Notes under the pieces: generated by a model
The model's database searches: none
Told to the model about the DNA's origin: nothing
Seen by the model: the letters and a program-made list of their open reading frames with translations, nothing else
Origin: Microbacterium maritypicum MF109
GTDB lineage: Bacteria > Actinomycetota > Actinomycetes > Actinomycetales > Microbacteriaceae
NCBI RefSeq assembly: GCF_000455825.1
Contig: NZ_ATAO01000217.1
Location: 221,758 to 285,757 of the forward strand
Direction of reading: 5' to 3'
Length of the DNA: 64,000 nucleotides
Made by a program: the position numbers and the translations under genes
Part shown: positions 51,615 to 62,340 of the stretch, piece after piece
Layout: each line of letters starts with the position of its first letter
Position numbering within the stretch: position 1 is the stretch's first letter

Positions 51615-53030
51615 TCAGTAGACGACCGACGGCAGCTGGGCCGTCTCGTCATGCGGCTTCTCTTCGGTGTCGGGCCCCTTCTGGGCAGCCCGGATGATGA
51701 GGCGGATCTCGACGACGGCGAGCGCCGCGTAGATCGCCGTGAACGCGATGAGCGATATCAGCACCTCGAGGCCGCTGACGCCCGGCGAGACGCCGTCCTG
51801 CGTCGTCATCAGCCCGAACACGATCCAGGGTTGCCTTCCCATCTCGGTGAAGACCCAGCCCATGATGTTGGCGGCCAGCGCGAGCGGGAACGACCAGATC
51901 GCGACCTTCCACATCCACGGTGCGACCGGCTTCTTGGCGCCCTTGCGGGTGACCCAGAGGCCCGCGACGGCGACGAGCGCTGCGGCGATGCCCAGGCCGA
52001 TCATCCAGCGGAAGGCCCAGTACGTGATCCACAGGATCGGGGCGAAGTCGGTCAGACCGGTGGAGGCGTACGTCTGTGCGTACTCGGCGTTGAGGTCGTT
52101 GATGCCGTGCACGCACGCGTCGAGCGTGTGCGTCGACAGCAGCGAGAGCAGATACGGCACGCGGATCGAGAACAGCTCGGAGCTGCCGTCCGGTGTGCCG
52201 AGCGTGAAGATGCTGAAGGAGGCGTCCGGGCCGCACACGGTGTTGAAGGTCGCCTCGGCGGCGGCCATCTTCATCGGCTGCGCGGCGTACATCGCGAGGC
52301 CGAGCTGGTCGCCCGTGAGCACGACGCCCGCGGTGGAGACGATCATGGCCCACAGCCCGAACTTCAGCGAGATGCGCATGGTGTCGAAGTGCTGACCGCG
52401 GGACAGGTGCCAGGCCGAGACCGAGATGACGACACCGGCGGCGAACATGAACGCGCCGAAGATCGTGTGCGGGAACGCGGCGAGCGCGACCGGGTTGGTC
52501 AGCAGCGCCCAGAAGTCGGTCAGCTCCGCGCGGTTGGTCGCCTCGTTGAACGTGTAGCCCACCGGGTTCTGCATGAAGGCGTTGGCGGCGATGATGAAGT
52601 ACGCCGAAAGGATGCTGCCGATCGAGACGCACCAGATCGTGGCGAGGTGCAGTTTCTGCGGGAGCTTGTCCCAGCCGAAGATCCACAACCCGATGAAGGT
52701 CGCCTCGAAGAAGAAGGCCAGCAGTCCCTCGAATGCGAGCGGAGCACCGAAGACGTCGCCGACGAAGCGGGAGTAGTCCGACCAGTTCATGCCGAACTGG
52801 AACTCCTGCACGATGCCGGTGACCACGCCCATGGCGAAGTTGATCAGGAAGATCTTGCCGAAGAAGCGGGTCAGGTGCAGGTACTGCACCTTCGCGGTGC
52901 GCACCCACGCCGTCTGGAAGATCGCGGCGACCAGCGCCATGCCGATCGTCAGCGGCACGAAGAGGTAGTGGTAGACGGTCGTCAGCCCGAATTGCCATCG
53001 GGCCAGAGCGAGCGGATCAAGCCATTCCAT
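51615..53030 (-). CDS. cydA: Cytochrome bd quinol oxidase subunit I
   Basis: A 471-residue haem-bearing subunit. MEWLDPLALARWQFGLTTVYHYLFVPLTIG carries His21, the haem b595 ligand. GWVFTEMGRQPWIV is the family signature. The Q-loop is short, as in Gram-positive enzymes. It oxidises menaquinol and gives respiration under low oxygen or nitrosative stress. The ATG at 53030 lies inside the last codons of the upstream regulator gene (14-base overlap), so the regulator and cydABDC form one operon. Confidence 0.97.
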   Translation of the reverse strand: MEWLDPLALARWQFGLTTVYHYLFVPLTIGMALVAAIFQTAWVRTAKVQYLHLTRFFGKIFLINFAMGVVTGIVQEFQFGMNWSDYSRFVGDVFGAPLAFEGLLAFFFEATFIGLWIFGWDKLPQKLHLATIWCVSIGSILSAYFIIAANAFMQNPVGYTFNEATNRAELTDFWALLTNPVALAAFPHTIFGAFMFAAGVVISVSAWHLSRGQHFDTMRISLKFGLWAMIVSTAGVVLTGDQLGLAMYAAQPMKMAAAEATFNTVCGPDASFSIFTLGTPDGSSELFSIRVPYLLSLLSTHTLDACVHGINDLNAEYAQTYASTGLTDFAPILWITYWAFRWMIGLGIAAALVAVAGLWVTRKGAKKPVAPWMWKVAIWSFPLALAANIMGWVFTEMGRQPWIVFGLMTTQDGVSPGVSGLEVLISLIAFTAIYAALAVVEIRLIIRAAQKGPDTEEKPHDETAQLPSVVY

Positions 53031-53736
53031 GCACGACTCCTGTTCTGTGGTGCCGCTGCGTCGTGCGGTGACGCGGCGGCTCCGTTCCCTCGACCAGCGG
53101 CGCGGTGGTGTCGCGCAGCTGCACGGTGCAGTCCGACGGGAGGACAGCATCGCGTACGCACTCGGCTTCGAGTGGTCCGCCTGCCTCGTTCAGGACGCCT
53201 TGCATGAGTTCGAGGTGCACGCGGCACAGCATCGGGCGGTCTTCCGATCGTCCGGCGGCATGCGGGCACGGGCTGAGGTCGACGGTGAGCCGACGGTCGT
53301 CGAGGACGGGCTCGAATCCGCTCTCCTCGAGGTGCTCCACGAGCGCGTCGAGCTGATAGGTGGCTTCTCGGCCGAGTCCGGAAGCCACGGCATCCGGGAG
53401 CATGCTCCGCATCAGGTCCCCACGGCGGGCGGCGGCCTTGGCCTTGTCCCGCGCCACCGGACTGGAAGCTCCGGGCGCCCCGGTGGCGGCGCTGTACAGC
53501 GTGCGCGGCCGCCCTCTCGTGGTGCGGTGCTCGATCGTGGGGATCACGTAGCCGCCCTCGATCAGGCGCTGCAGGTGCTCGCGAACCGTGTTGGCGTGGA
53601 GCCCCGTGGCGTCGCACAGTTCGGTGATCGAGAGCTCTCCTCGGGTCTGCGAACTTCCCGCTTCGAAGAGCAAGTGCAGGATCTGCACCCGGGAGTAGCT
53701 CGAGATCGGCCCGCACACGGGCCCGCCGTTGGCCAT
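53017..53736 (-). CDS. Winged-helix regulator with C-terminal cysteine cluster, first gene of the cyd operon
   Basis: A 239-residue regulator. An N-terminal ArsR-like helix-turn-helix (residues 12-85: SSYSRVQILHLLFEAG ... LHANTVREHLQRLIEGGYV) precedes a domain with Cys157, Cys171, His174, Cys193 and Cys203, with the pattern C-X13-C-X21-C-X9-C. This resembles the Fe-S-binding SufR type (C-X12-C-X13-C-X14-C in that family) without matching its spacing. ATG 53736 is chosen over an upstream extension. The gene overlaps cydA by 14 bases, so it likely senses redox, NO or iron-sulfur status and controls the operon. Confidence 0.8.
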   Translation of the reverse strand: MANGGPVCGPISSYSRVQILHLLFEAGSSQTRGELSITELCDATGLHANTVREHLQRLIEGGYVIPTIEHRTTRGRPRTLYSAATGAPGASSPVARDKAKAAARRGDLMRSMLPDAVASGLGREATYQLDALVEHLEESGFEPVLDDRRLTVDLSPCPHAAGRSEDRPMLCRVHLELMQGVLNEAGGPLEAECVRDAVLPSDCTVQLRDTTAPLVEGTEPPRHRTTQRHHRTGVVHGMA

Positions 53737-53836
53737 GAACCCAGTATCCCGCGACGCTGCGAGTTTGCCGAGAGGTATGGCCGTGAATAAACACCTGGCC
53801 GATAGGGATGTCTGATGCCGGCGATAGCCTGGGGGC

Positions 53837-55204
53837 ATGGCCACCCGGAAACCCGCTCCTCCCGCGTACGTGTGCACGGAATGCGGGTGGACGACCGCGA
53901 AGTGGGTCGGCCGCTGCGGCGAGTGTCAGCAGTGGGGAACGGTGCAGGAACAGGCGGCGCAGACCGGCATCCTCCGTCGCGTCGGCCCCGTCGCCCCGAC
54001 GGCCGACCGTGCCGCTCGGCCCATCACGCAGATCACGACGCAGGATGCTCCGCGGCGCTCGAGCGGCGTCGGCGAGTTCGACCGTGTGCTCGGTGGCGGC
54101 ATCGTGCCCGGCGCCGCCATCCTGCTCAGCGGAGAGCCGGGCGTCGGCAAGTCGACGCTGCTGCTCGAGGTCGCCGCCCAGGCCGCGCGCGGCGGGCGGC
54201 GCGTGCTCTACGCGAGCGCCGAGGAGTCCCCTGGCCAGGTGCGCCTGCGCGCCGAACGCACCGGCGCCCTGCACGACGAGCTCTACCTCGCCAGCGAGAC
54301 CGATCTGGCGACGATCCTCGGCCACATCGACGAGGTCAAGCCCCAGCTGGTGATCGTCGACTCGGTGCAGACCGTCTCGTCGTCGCTGATCGACGGTGCC
54401 GCCGGGCAGCCGAGCCAGGTGCGCGAGGTCGCGGCCACCCTGATCCGCATCGCCAAGGACCGCGATCTGCCGATCATCATCGTCGGCCACGTCACGAAAG
54501 ACGGTCAGGTCGCCGGTCCCCGCGTGCTCGAGCACCTGGTCGACGTCGTCTGCCACTTCGAGGGCGACCGACAGACCTCGCTGCGCTTCATCCGCGCGCT
54601 CAAGAACCGCTTCGGCCCCACCGACGAGGTCGGCTGCTTCGAGATGACCGGAGACGGCATCGCCGAGGTGCCCGACCCCTCGGGGCTGTTCCTCTCGCAA
54701 GGGGCCACCGAGCCGGGTACCTGCGTCGCGATCTCGCTCGAAGGACGACGTGCGCTCCCTGTCGAGGTGCAGGCGCTGACGGTTCCCAGCAACGCACCGA
54801 ATCCTCGCCGCATCGTGCACGGCCTCGACTCCTCACGGGTGGCGATGGTGCTGGCGATCCTCGAACGGCGCGCAGGCGTGCCCACCGGCAGCCTCGACGT
54901 GTACGTGTCGACGGTCGGCGGCGTGCGCTTCACCGAACCGGCAGCCGACCTTGCGATCGCCATCGCCGTGGCCGGTTCCATCCAACAGATATCGGTGCCG
55001 CGCACCGTCGCGGCGGTGGGCGAGCTCAGTCTCGCGGGCGAGATCCGTCCGGTGACCCAGGCGGCACAGCGGCGGTCCGAGGCTGCGCGTCTCGGCTACG
55101 AGCAGGTGGTCGACGATCGCTCGAAGACGCTCCGCGCCGCGCTCGGCGATGTGCGGGCGCGTAACACCTCACGCCGCGCCGACCGCGACATCCCGCCGTT
55201 CTGA
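53837..55204 (+). CDS. radA: DNA repair/branch-migration protein RadA
   Basis: A 455-residue protein. A four-Cys zinc finger starts it (YVCTECGWTTAKWVGRCGECQQWG, residues 11-34). The RecA-like core has Walker A GEPGVGKST, the KNRFG motif (ALKNRFGPTDEVGCFEM) and a Lon-like C-terminal domain. It processes recombination intermediates with RecA. It is divergent from the cyd operon with 100 bases between starts. Confidence 0.97.
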   Translation: MATRKPAPPAYVCTECGWTTAKWVGRCGECQQWGTVQEQAAQTGILRRVGPVAPTADRAARPITQITTQDAPRRSSGVGEFDRVLGGGIVPGAAILLSGEPGVGKSTLLLEVAAQAARGGRRVLYASAEESPGQVRLRAERTGALHDELYLASETDLATILGHIDEVKPQLVIVDSVQTVSSSLIDGAAGQPSQVREVAATLIRIAKDRDLPIIIVGHVTKDGQVAGPRVLEHLVDVVCHFEGDRQTSLRFIRALKNRFGPTDEVGCFEMTGDGIAEVPDPSGLFLSQGATEPGTCVAISLEGRRALPVEVQALTVPSNAPNPRRIVHGLDSSRVAMVLAILERRAGVPTGSLDVYVSTVGGVRFTEPAADLAIAIAVAGSIQQISVPRTVAAVGELSLAGEIRPVTQAAQRRSEAARLGYEQVVDDRSKTLRAALGDVRARNTSRRADRDIPPF

Positions 55205-55232
55205 CCGGTACCGCGCCGACGGGAGGCTGGGC

Positions 55233-55643
55233 TCAGGCGTCGAGCGCCTTGAGCAGTTCGGCGGGGTCCGCCTGCATCGGGTGGGGCCCTGCGATGTCGA
55301 GGAAGACCGTGGTGATCGGATGCGCCGCCAGGAACTTCCGCAGCCACTCCGCGCTGTAGATGCCCACGCCCGGCGGCAGATTGGCCGGCTTGTTCTTCGC
55401 GTCGCTGAACAGCAGCAGCGCGAGGTCACCGGTCTTTGGGTCACGGTATGTCCACACCTCGCCGCTGTCGAGCGGGTTGTCACGCGCCCCGGGCTTGATC
55501 AGCGGCACGACGGTGGTGCCGTGACGGAGAGCGAGAGCGACCGCGGCGACGTCCTGCTTCTCCAGGGCCTGTGCCAGAGCATCCGACCGGAAGTCCTCGG
55601 GTGCGGGCTTGTTCTTCGCGGACTTCGCCTTCTTCGCTGCCAT
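55233..55643 (-). CDS. SseB-family N-terminal domain protein
   Basis: A 136-residue protein with a Lys-rich start (MAAKKAKSAKNKPAPEDF) and a core FRSDALAQALEKQDVAAVALALRHGTTVVPLIKPG ... VWTYRDPKTGDLALLLFSDAKNKPANLPPGVGIYSAEWLRKFLAAHPI that fits the SseB N-terminal fold. Function in actinobacteria is unknown; the family name comes from an enterobacterial protein of disputed role. It converges with radA, 28 bases between stops. Confidence 0.75.
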   Translation of the reverse strand: MAAKKAKSAKNKPAPEDFRSDALAQALEKQDVAAVALALRHGTTVVPLIKPGARDNPLDSGEVWTYRDPKTGDLALLLFSDAKNKPANLPPGVGIYSAEWLRKFLAAHPITTVFLDIAGPHPMQADPAELLKALDA

Positions 55644-55995
55644 GTGTCCAGCTTATTCACGGCGCAACCCGCAGAGCACCGATTCGGCCGTGGATACGAT
55701 TGGGGCCCTCTCGAGTCCCACATTGGGGACTGGGGTACTCGAGAGGGCCCTCGGACTCTCGGGCGGCGGTGTCGAAGCGCTGGGGACGCTGTAGTTCGAC
55801 GCCACTGGGGATGGCTTGGTGCCGCTGATGCGGAGAGTCGCTTCTATGGTATCCCAAAGACCCACGGATGTCAGCATCGCGGGGGGATGACCGCCGATGT
55901 CGCTCCGTTTCGTGCGAGATCCGCCGATTCGCAACGATTTCCGACGAGGTTCACCGGGATCCCTTCGAACTCAGCGGAGCGCGATCCGGCACGAC
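55644..55995. other. Intergenic region of 352 bp with a strong nested hairpin and no gene
   Basis: No frame here has protein-like composition with a ribosome site. The main feature is a perfect inverted repeat, GGGCCCTCTCGAGT (55703-55716) against ACTCGAGAGGGCCC (55737-55750), enclosing a smaller GTCCC-N6-GGGAC. Further on, TGGGGA recurs in short variants (near 55725, 55781 and 55808), and GAAGCG near 55776 can pair with CGCTTC near 55847. It may encode a structured RNA, a palindromic repeat element or a decayed gene. No strong T-run follows any hairpin. Confidence 0.6.
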
Positions 55996-56646
55996 TCAGT
56001 AGAGCAGGATCTGCGCGCTCGACGGGCTCGTGAACCCGCCGATCGAGACCTCGACGTGGTACGAGGCTCCCCCGCCCGGTGCCCGCTGTCGGTTCTCCTG
56101 CGCGCAGGTCTCGACGCTCGAACGCGTGCGATCCCAGGTGACCGGGTCCTTGCTCGTGACGGTCGTGCCGGCCGTGAGCGTGGCGATCATGCTGCTCGGG
56201 TTCTCCTGGCAGTCGGTCGAACGCCACCACACGTCGGCACCGCTGGAGATGGTGAAGGACTGGGTCGTCGATCCCACGTCGATCGTGCAGTCCTTCGTGC
56301 CCTTGTTCGTGAGCGAGATCGAGAGCTTCGGCAGCACGCCGGCTGCGTACGTCTCGGCGTCGGTCACGGCCGCGACCTCGATGTCGGCCGCCTCGCAGGG
56401 CGCGACCGCCGGAGTCTGCTCGGCTGACGGATCGGGGGTCGGCGACTCTCCGTCAGCGGTGGAGCTGGAGGAGGGCGAGGGAGATGTCGACGGCGTCGGA
56501 GACGGGGTGGACGCCGTGCCTGCGGCAGCCCACGGTCGCGCGATCAGAAGCCACGCTCCGATGCCGATGGCGGCGACGGCCAGCACGAGCGCGATCAGGA
56601 CGACCAGTCGCCGACGACGGTACACGGCGGCGGAAGGACGAGGCAT
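55996..56646 (-). CDS. Membrane-anchored secreted protein, unknown function
   Basis: A 216-residue protein with one N-terminal helix (RLVVLIALVLAVAAIGIGAWLLI, residues 13-35) acting as an uncleaved signal anchor. A Ser/Thr/Pro-rich linker (residues 43-80) leads to an outer beta-rich domain (AVTDAETYAAGVLPKLSISLTNKGTKDCTIDVGS ... TWDRTRSSVETCAQENRQ) that recalls DUF4232-like extracytoplasmic domains. Several Cys residues could pair. It is upstream of the orphan intergenic element and converges on nothing, being on the same strand as its neighbours. Confidence 0.75.
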   Translation of the reverse strand: MPRPSAAVYRRRRLVVLIALVLAVAAIGIGAWLLIARPWAAAGTASTPSPTPSTSPSPSSSSTADGESPTPDPSAEQTPAVAPCEAADIEVAAVTDAETYAAGVLPKLSISLTNKGTKDCTIDVGSTTQSFTISSGADVWWRSTDCQENPSSMIATLTAGTTVTSKDPVTWDRTRSSVETCAQENRQRAPGGGASYHVEVSIGGFTSPSSAQILLY

Positions 56647-56714
56647 GTCTCCAGGCTAAGCGATCCTCTGCCACGACCCGGGGAGGCCCCTCGGCACGGA
56701 CCGGCGAAGGAGTG

Positions 56715-57215
56715 TCAGAGCACCTTGAGCATGCGGGTGTTGCCGAGGGTGTTCGGCTTCACGTGCGCGAGATCGAGGAACTCCTCGACACCCGCGTCAC
56801 CGCTGCGCAACAGCTGCGAGTACACGTCGGGGTCGACGACCTGCTCACCGATCGGCGTGTAGCCGCGTCGTCCGAAGAACTCCACCTCGAAGGTGAGGCA
56901 GAACAGGCGGGTCAGGCCGAGCATCCTGGCGTTCTCCTCGAGGCGGTCGACGATCGCACGTCCGACGCCGTGGTGCAGCCAGTCGTCGCGCACGAGCAGG
57001 GTGCGCACCTCGCCGAGGTCTTCCCAGATCACGTGCAGGGCACCGCACCCGATCAGCACCCCGTCGGCCTCTGCCACGACGAACTCCTGCACGGCGCCGT
57101 ACAGCACCGCCAGATCCTTGCCGAGCAGGATGCGCTGCTCGACGAGCGGCTGCAGCAGGGTGCGGATGCCGACGATGTCAGCGCTGCGCGCCGGTCGGAC
57201 GATGTACTCGCTCAC
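56715..57215 (-). CDS. argA: Amino-acid N-acetyltransferase (N-acetylglutamate synthase, short GNAT type)
   Basis: A 166-residue GNAT protein. It starts MSEYIVRPARSADIVGIRTLLQPLVEQRILLGKDLAVLYGAVQEFVVAE, has the acetyl-CoA loop VRDDWLHHGVGRAIVDRLEENARMLGL, and the LFCLTFEVEFFGRRGYTPIGEQVV segment typical of the short N-acetylglutamate synthases (MtNAGS-like) that start arginine synthesis. The rest of the arg genes are not in the window. It lies just downstream of clpC, separated by a terminator. Confidence 0.85.
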   Translation of the reverse strand: MSEYIVRPARSADIVGIRTLLQPLVEQRILLGKDLAVLYGAVQEFVVAEADGVLIGCGALHVIWEDLGEVRTLLVRDDWLHHGVGRAIVDRLEENARMLGLTRLFCLTFEVEFFGRRGYTPIGEQVVDPDVYSQLLRSGDAGVEEFLDLAHVKPNTLGNTRMLKVL

Positions 57216-57265
57216 ACCACAAGCCTAGAACCCGGGAACCGGCGGCACCTGTACCGGACACAGGA

Positions 57266-57295
57266 AAGGGGCGGATGCCGCAGCATCCGCCCCTT
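57266..57295 (-). terminator. Hairpin terminator of clpC
   Basis: A perfect 13-bp stem (AAGGGGCGGATGC and complement) with a 4-base loop lies 19 bases past the clpC stop, followed on the minus strand by a short T-rich stretch (TTTCC). It separates clpC from argA. Confidence 0.8.
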
Positions 57296-57314
57296 CTCAT
57301 GAATCGACCGGAGG

Positions 57315-59849
<2,535 letters not shown>

Positions 59850-59863
59850 GCTGTGACTCCTTA

Positions 59864-59878
59864 TTCGCACGGGGCGAA
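59864..59878. promoter_or_regulatory. ClgR-type box upstream of clpC
   Basis: TTCGC-N5-GCGAA, a perfect inverted repeat, matches the core of ClgR sites known upstream of actinobacterial clp genes. It lies 15 bases before the clpC ATG on its coding side. ClgR activates clp expression under proteotoxic stress, so this location is apt, although close to the start codon for an activator. Confidence 0.55.
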
Positions 59879-59939
59879 GCGCTGACACCTGTGGCGTTCT
59901 CTGCGCCTGTACATCGAGAGTAACCACCGTGCGGGGCAC

Positions 59940-59966
59940 GTATGCCCGTGTTCGCCGTGGGCATAC
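59940..59966. promoter_or_regulatory. Second inverted repeat in the clpC/DUF2975 intergenic region
   Basis: GTATGCCC and GGGCATAC are perfect 8-bp arms with an 11-bp gap. It lies between the clpC box and the large palindrome. Its role is unknown; it could be an operator for either direction. Confidence 0.45.
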
Positions 59967-59980
59967 CGGGGGTTGACCGA

Positions 59981-60017
59981 GTTATCGACAGTCGTTATGT
60001 TAACGACTGTCGATAAC
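59981..60017. promoter_or_regulatory. 37-bp palindrome upstream of the DUF2975/XRE operon
   Basis: Perfect 17-bp arms (GTTATCGACAGTCGTTA and its complement) flank TGT, ending 37 bases before the first operon start. Such length and perfection suggest a high-affinity operator, most simply for the XRE regulator encoded last in the same operon. Confidence 0.75.
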
Positions 60018-60054
60018 AACGGGTCCGGAGCGGACCGTGCAGGAGGGGGACGAA

Positions 60055-60684
60055 ATGACCGAGGCACCGACGGCGACCAGAGCTGCGAGCCTGGTGGAGA
60101 AGACCGTCCTTGGCGTCATCGCCGGAGTAGCGGGGGCCATAGCCGTGGTCGATCTGGTCGGCGTCAGCATCCGCTCCGCCGTCCTCGTGACGAGCCCGGC
60201 GATCACGATTCCATCGATGCGGCTGCGGTCGGTCGACGCACCCGCGGTGCTTGCGGCATCCTCCAACATCTCCGAAGCGCAGTACGACACCGTCACGCTC
60301 ACGACCGTGGGCCTGAGCCTGTCTCCCCGCCTGCTGCTCGCGATCGCCGACGGACTGGCGGTCCTGGGACCGATCGTGCTGTGCATCGCGGTCGCGTGGC
60401 TGTGCGTCCGTCTCTTCATCGGCCGCCCCTTCGGCACGGCGGCCACCTGGGGGATCGGCGTCGCAGCCATCACCGTCATGGCGGGTGGTCTGCTGAGCCA
60501 GGCCGTGCGCGCCAACGCGTTCAGCGAGATCGCCTACGAGCTGGACCTCGCATCCGCGGGAGTCCCCACATTCGAGATGTCGATCGACCTCGCTCCACTC
60601 GGTTGGGCATTCGCGCTCGCGGTGGTCGCCGGCGCCTTCGAGATCGGTCAGCGTCTGCAGCGCGACACGGAAGGCCTCGTCTGA
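60055..60684 (+). CDS. DUF2975-like membrane protein 1
   Basis: A 209-residue protein with four predicted helices (VLGVIAGVAGAIAVVDLVGVSI; LLAIADGLAVLGPIVLCIAVAWLCVRLFI; ATWGIGVAAITVMAGGLLSQAV; LGWAFALAVVAGAFEI). It ends RLQRDTEGLV, the C-terminal signature also found on the next two proteins. In Bacillus, DUF2975 proteins (YoaS) pair with a small regulator (YozG) and their role is unknown. AGGAGG precedes the ATG. Its stop overlaps the next start by one base (TGATG). Confidence 0.8.
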   Translation: MTEAPTATRAASLVEKTVLGVIAGVAGAIAVVDLVGVSIRSAVLVTSPAITIPSMRLRSVDAPAVLAASSNISEAQYDTVTLTTVGLSLSPRLLLAIADGLAVLGPIVLCIAVAWLCVRLFIGRPFGTAATWGIGVAAITVMAGGLLSQAVRANAFSEIAYELDLASAGVPTFEMSIDLAPLGWAFALAVVAGAFEIGQRLQRDTEGLV

Positions 60685-61319
60685 TGACCAGCACCACCAA
60701 CGCGCGCTCCGAGAAGGCGGATGCGATCACCGTGATCCTGTACGCCGCCGTGGCGCTGGTCACGGTCGGGCTCGCCACCGTTCTGCGCGTCGGCAGCACC
60801 TTCCGCGAGACCGGGATCGCTTGGACGGTCCCGATCGACCAGCAGCCGATCTCCGCCACGACCGACTCCGGTGCCATCTCGATCGAGGGGTTCGCGGACG
60901 AGGCGATGGTCATCGCCGACGGGGTGAACGCGGCCTCGGTCACGGCCATCATCGCCGCCATCGCGCTGTGGGCTCTCGCGGCCGTCGCGGTCATCGCGGC
61001 GGTGACGCTGGTCGCCTGGAACTTCCTCCGCGGACGCTTCTTCGTCCGTCCGAACGCGCGAGCCTTCGACGTGATCGGTTGGACGCTCGTCGGCGCTCCG
61101 ATCCTGATCGTGATGTTGGAGACGATGGGCCGCAACGGCGTCACCTCCGCTCTCGGCATCGGCGACGGGGAACCGGTGCATCCGATCGAGTTCTGGAGCG
61201 TCGCGCCGATCTTCGCCACCGGGGTGACGGTGGGTCTGATCGCGGTGGCATTCCGCCGCGGCATCCGGTTACAGAACGAGAAGCTCGCGCTCGAGAAGGA
61301 AACGGAAGGACTCGTCTGA
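60684..61319 (+). CDS. DUF2975-like membrane protein 2
   Basis: A 211-residue protein with four helices: VILYAAVALVTVGLATVLRVG, TAIIAAIALWALAAVAVIAAVTLVAWNFL, DVIGWTLVGAPILIVMLE, and VAPIFATGVTVGLIAVAFRRG. A 60-residue loop after helix 1 faces outside. It ends KETEGLV, as do its neighbours with minor change. The ATG shares a base with the preceding stop, and its own stop is shared likewise with the next start, so all three are made in step. Confidence 0.82.
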   Translation: MTSTTNARSEKADAITVILYAAVALVTVGLATVLRVGSTFRETGIAWTVPIDQQPISATTDSGAISIEGFADEAMVIADGVNAASVTAIIAAIALWALAAVAVIAAVTLVAWNFLRGRFFVRPNARAFDVIGWTLVGAPILIVMLETMGRNGVTSALGIGDGEPVHPIEFWSVAPIFATGVTVGLIAVAFRRGIRLQNEKLALEKETEGLV

Positions 61320-62092
61320 TGCTCAGCTTCGGTTCGGACGAGGTGTGGCCGTCCCTGCTCAACATCGGGATCGCGCTCGCGGTGATCGCGGTCATCCTCG
61401 GTGTCGTCGTGTGGAGAGGGCGCCGGAGGGGCAGCCGCACGATCGCGCTCGACGCGGCACTCACGCTCTCCGGGTGGTGGATCCTGATGTCGGCGGTGGG
61501 CGCTGTGATCTACATCTTCAAGGCGTTCACCGTCCCCTGGGCGGAGTTCGACGGTCAGACCCACGTGTATCTGGATTGGCCGGCCGGTCTGGCGTGCTCG
61601 GAGTTCGGTGACAGCGCAACGACGATGCTGACCTGTGGCAGCGAGCAGCTCTCCGAGTTCACTGTCGGCCAGGCGTCGCTGGGGCTCCGGTTGCTCGCGG
61701 CATCCGCACAACTGAGCAGCCTTGCTCTGGCCACCATGCCCGCGGTCATCGTGGCGGTCATCTGCTTCCAGACGTTGCGGGGCCGCGCGTTCTCACGCTC
61801 CTTGACGCGTGGCCTCACCGGCGGCGCGATCGCCGTGCTCGTGTTCGGCGTGGCGGCCGATCTCCTGAGCGGTATCGCAGCCACAGCCGGCCTTCGCGAG
61901 GTCTTCTCACCGGACAGCGAGTGGTACCCATCGTTCTACCAACTGACCGTCACGCCGCTCCCCTTCGTCGGCGCGCTCGGGCTGCTCGCTCTCGCCGCCG
62001 TGTTCCGTCAGGGCACACGTCTCGAGCAGGAAAGGGCGCAACTGCAGCAGGAGAAGGCGGTTCTCGAGAAGGACACGGAGGGACTGGTGTGA
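61319..62092 (+). CDS. DUF2975-like membrane protein 3
   Basis: A 257-residue, longer member with five helices, an outer loop of about 60 residues with Cys residues (LACSEFGD and MLTCGSEQ), and a C-terminal helix carrying a coiled-coil stretch LEQERAQLQQEKAVLEKDTEGLV. The shared EGLV end, helix pattern and gene order show triplication of one ancestral gene followed by divergence. The stop overlaps the GTG of the regulator gene by four bases. Confidence 0.82.
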   Translation: MLSFGSDEVWPSLLNIGIALAVIAVILGVVVWRGRRRGSRTIALDAALTLSGWWILMSAVGAVIYIFKAFTVPWAEFDGQTHVYLDWPAGLACSEFGDSATTMLTCGSEQLSEFTVGQASLGLRLLAASAQLSSLALATMPAVIVAVICFQTLRGRAFSRSLTRGLTGGAIAVLVFGVAADLLSGIAATAGLREVFSPDSEWYPSFYQLTVTPLPFVGALGLLALAAVFRQGTRLEQERAQLQQEKAVLEKDTEGLV

Positions 62093-62325
62093 GCCCGGCG
62101 GAGAGCGACGACGAATTCACCGGCATCCACTGCCGACTCGACGAGCTGCTCGCCGAACGCGGCATGACGCTCACCGAGCTGAGCGCCGCGGTCGGGGTGA
62201 GCATCGTGAACCTGTCGGTGCTGAAGAACGACCGCGCCCGTGCCATCCGCTACTCCACGCTGCGCGCGATCTGCGAGGCCCTCGACTGCGAGGTCGGCGA
62301 GCTGCTGGTGCTCGCCCCGCGCTGA
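62089..62325 (+). CDS. Small XRE (Cro/CI-type) regulator
   Basis: A 78-residue DNA-binding protein with helix-turn-helix GMTLTELSAAVGVSIVNLSVLKNDRARAIRYSTLRAICEALDCEVGELLVL. It resembles YozG-like regulators paired with DUF2975 proteins. GTG start, coupled to DUF2975 protein 3 by four bases. It probably binds the 37-bp palindrome at 59981 and autoregulates the operon. Confidence 0.9.
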   Translation: MSPAESDDEFTGIHCRLDELLAERGMTLTELSAAVGVSIVNLSVLKNDRARAIRYSTLRAICEALDCEVGELLVLAPR

Positions 62326-62340
62326 CGGGGAACGCTCCCC

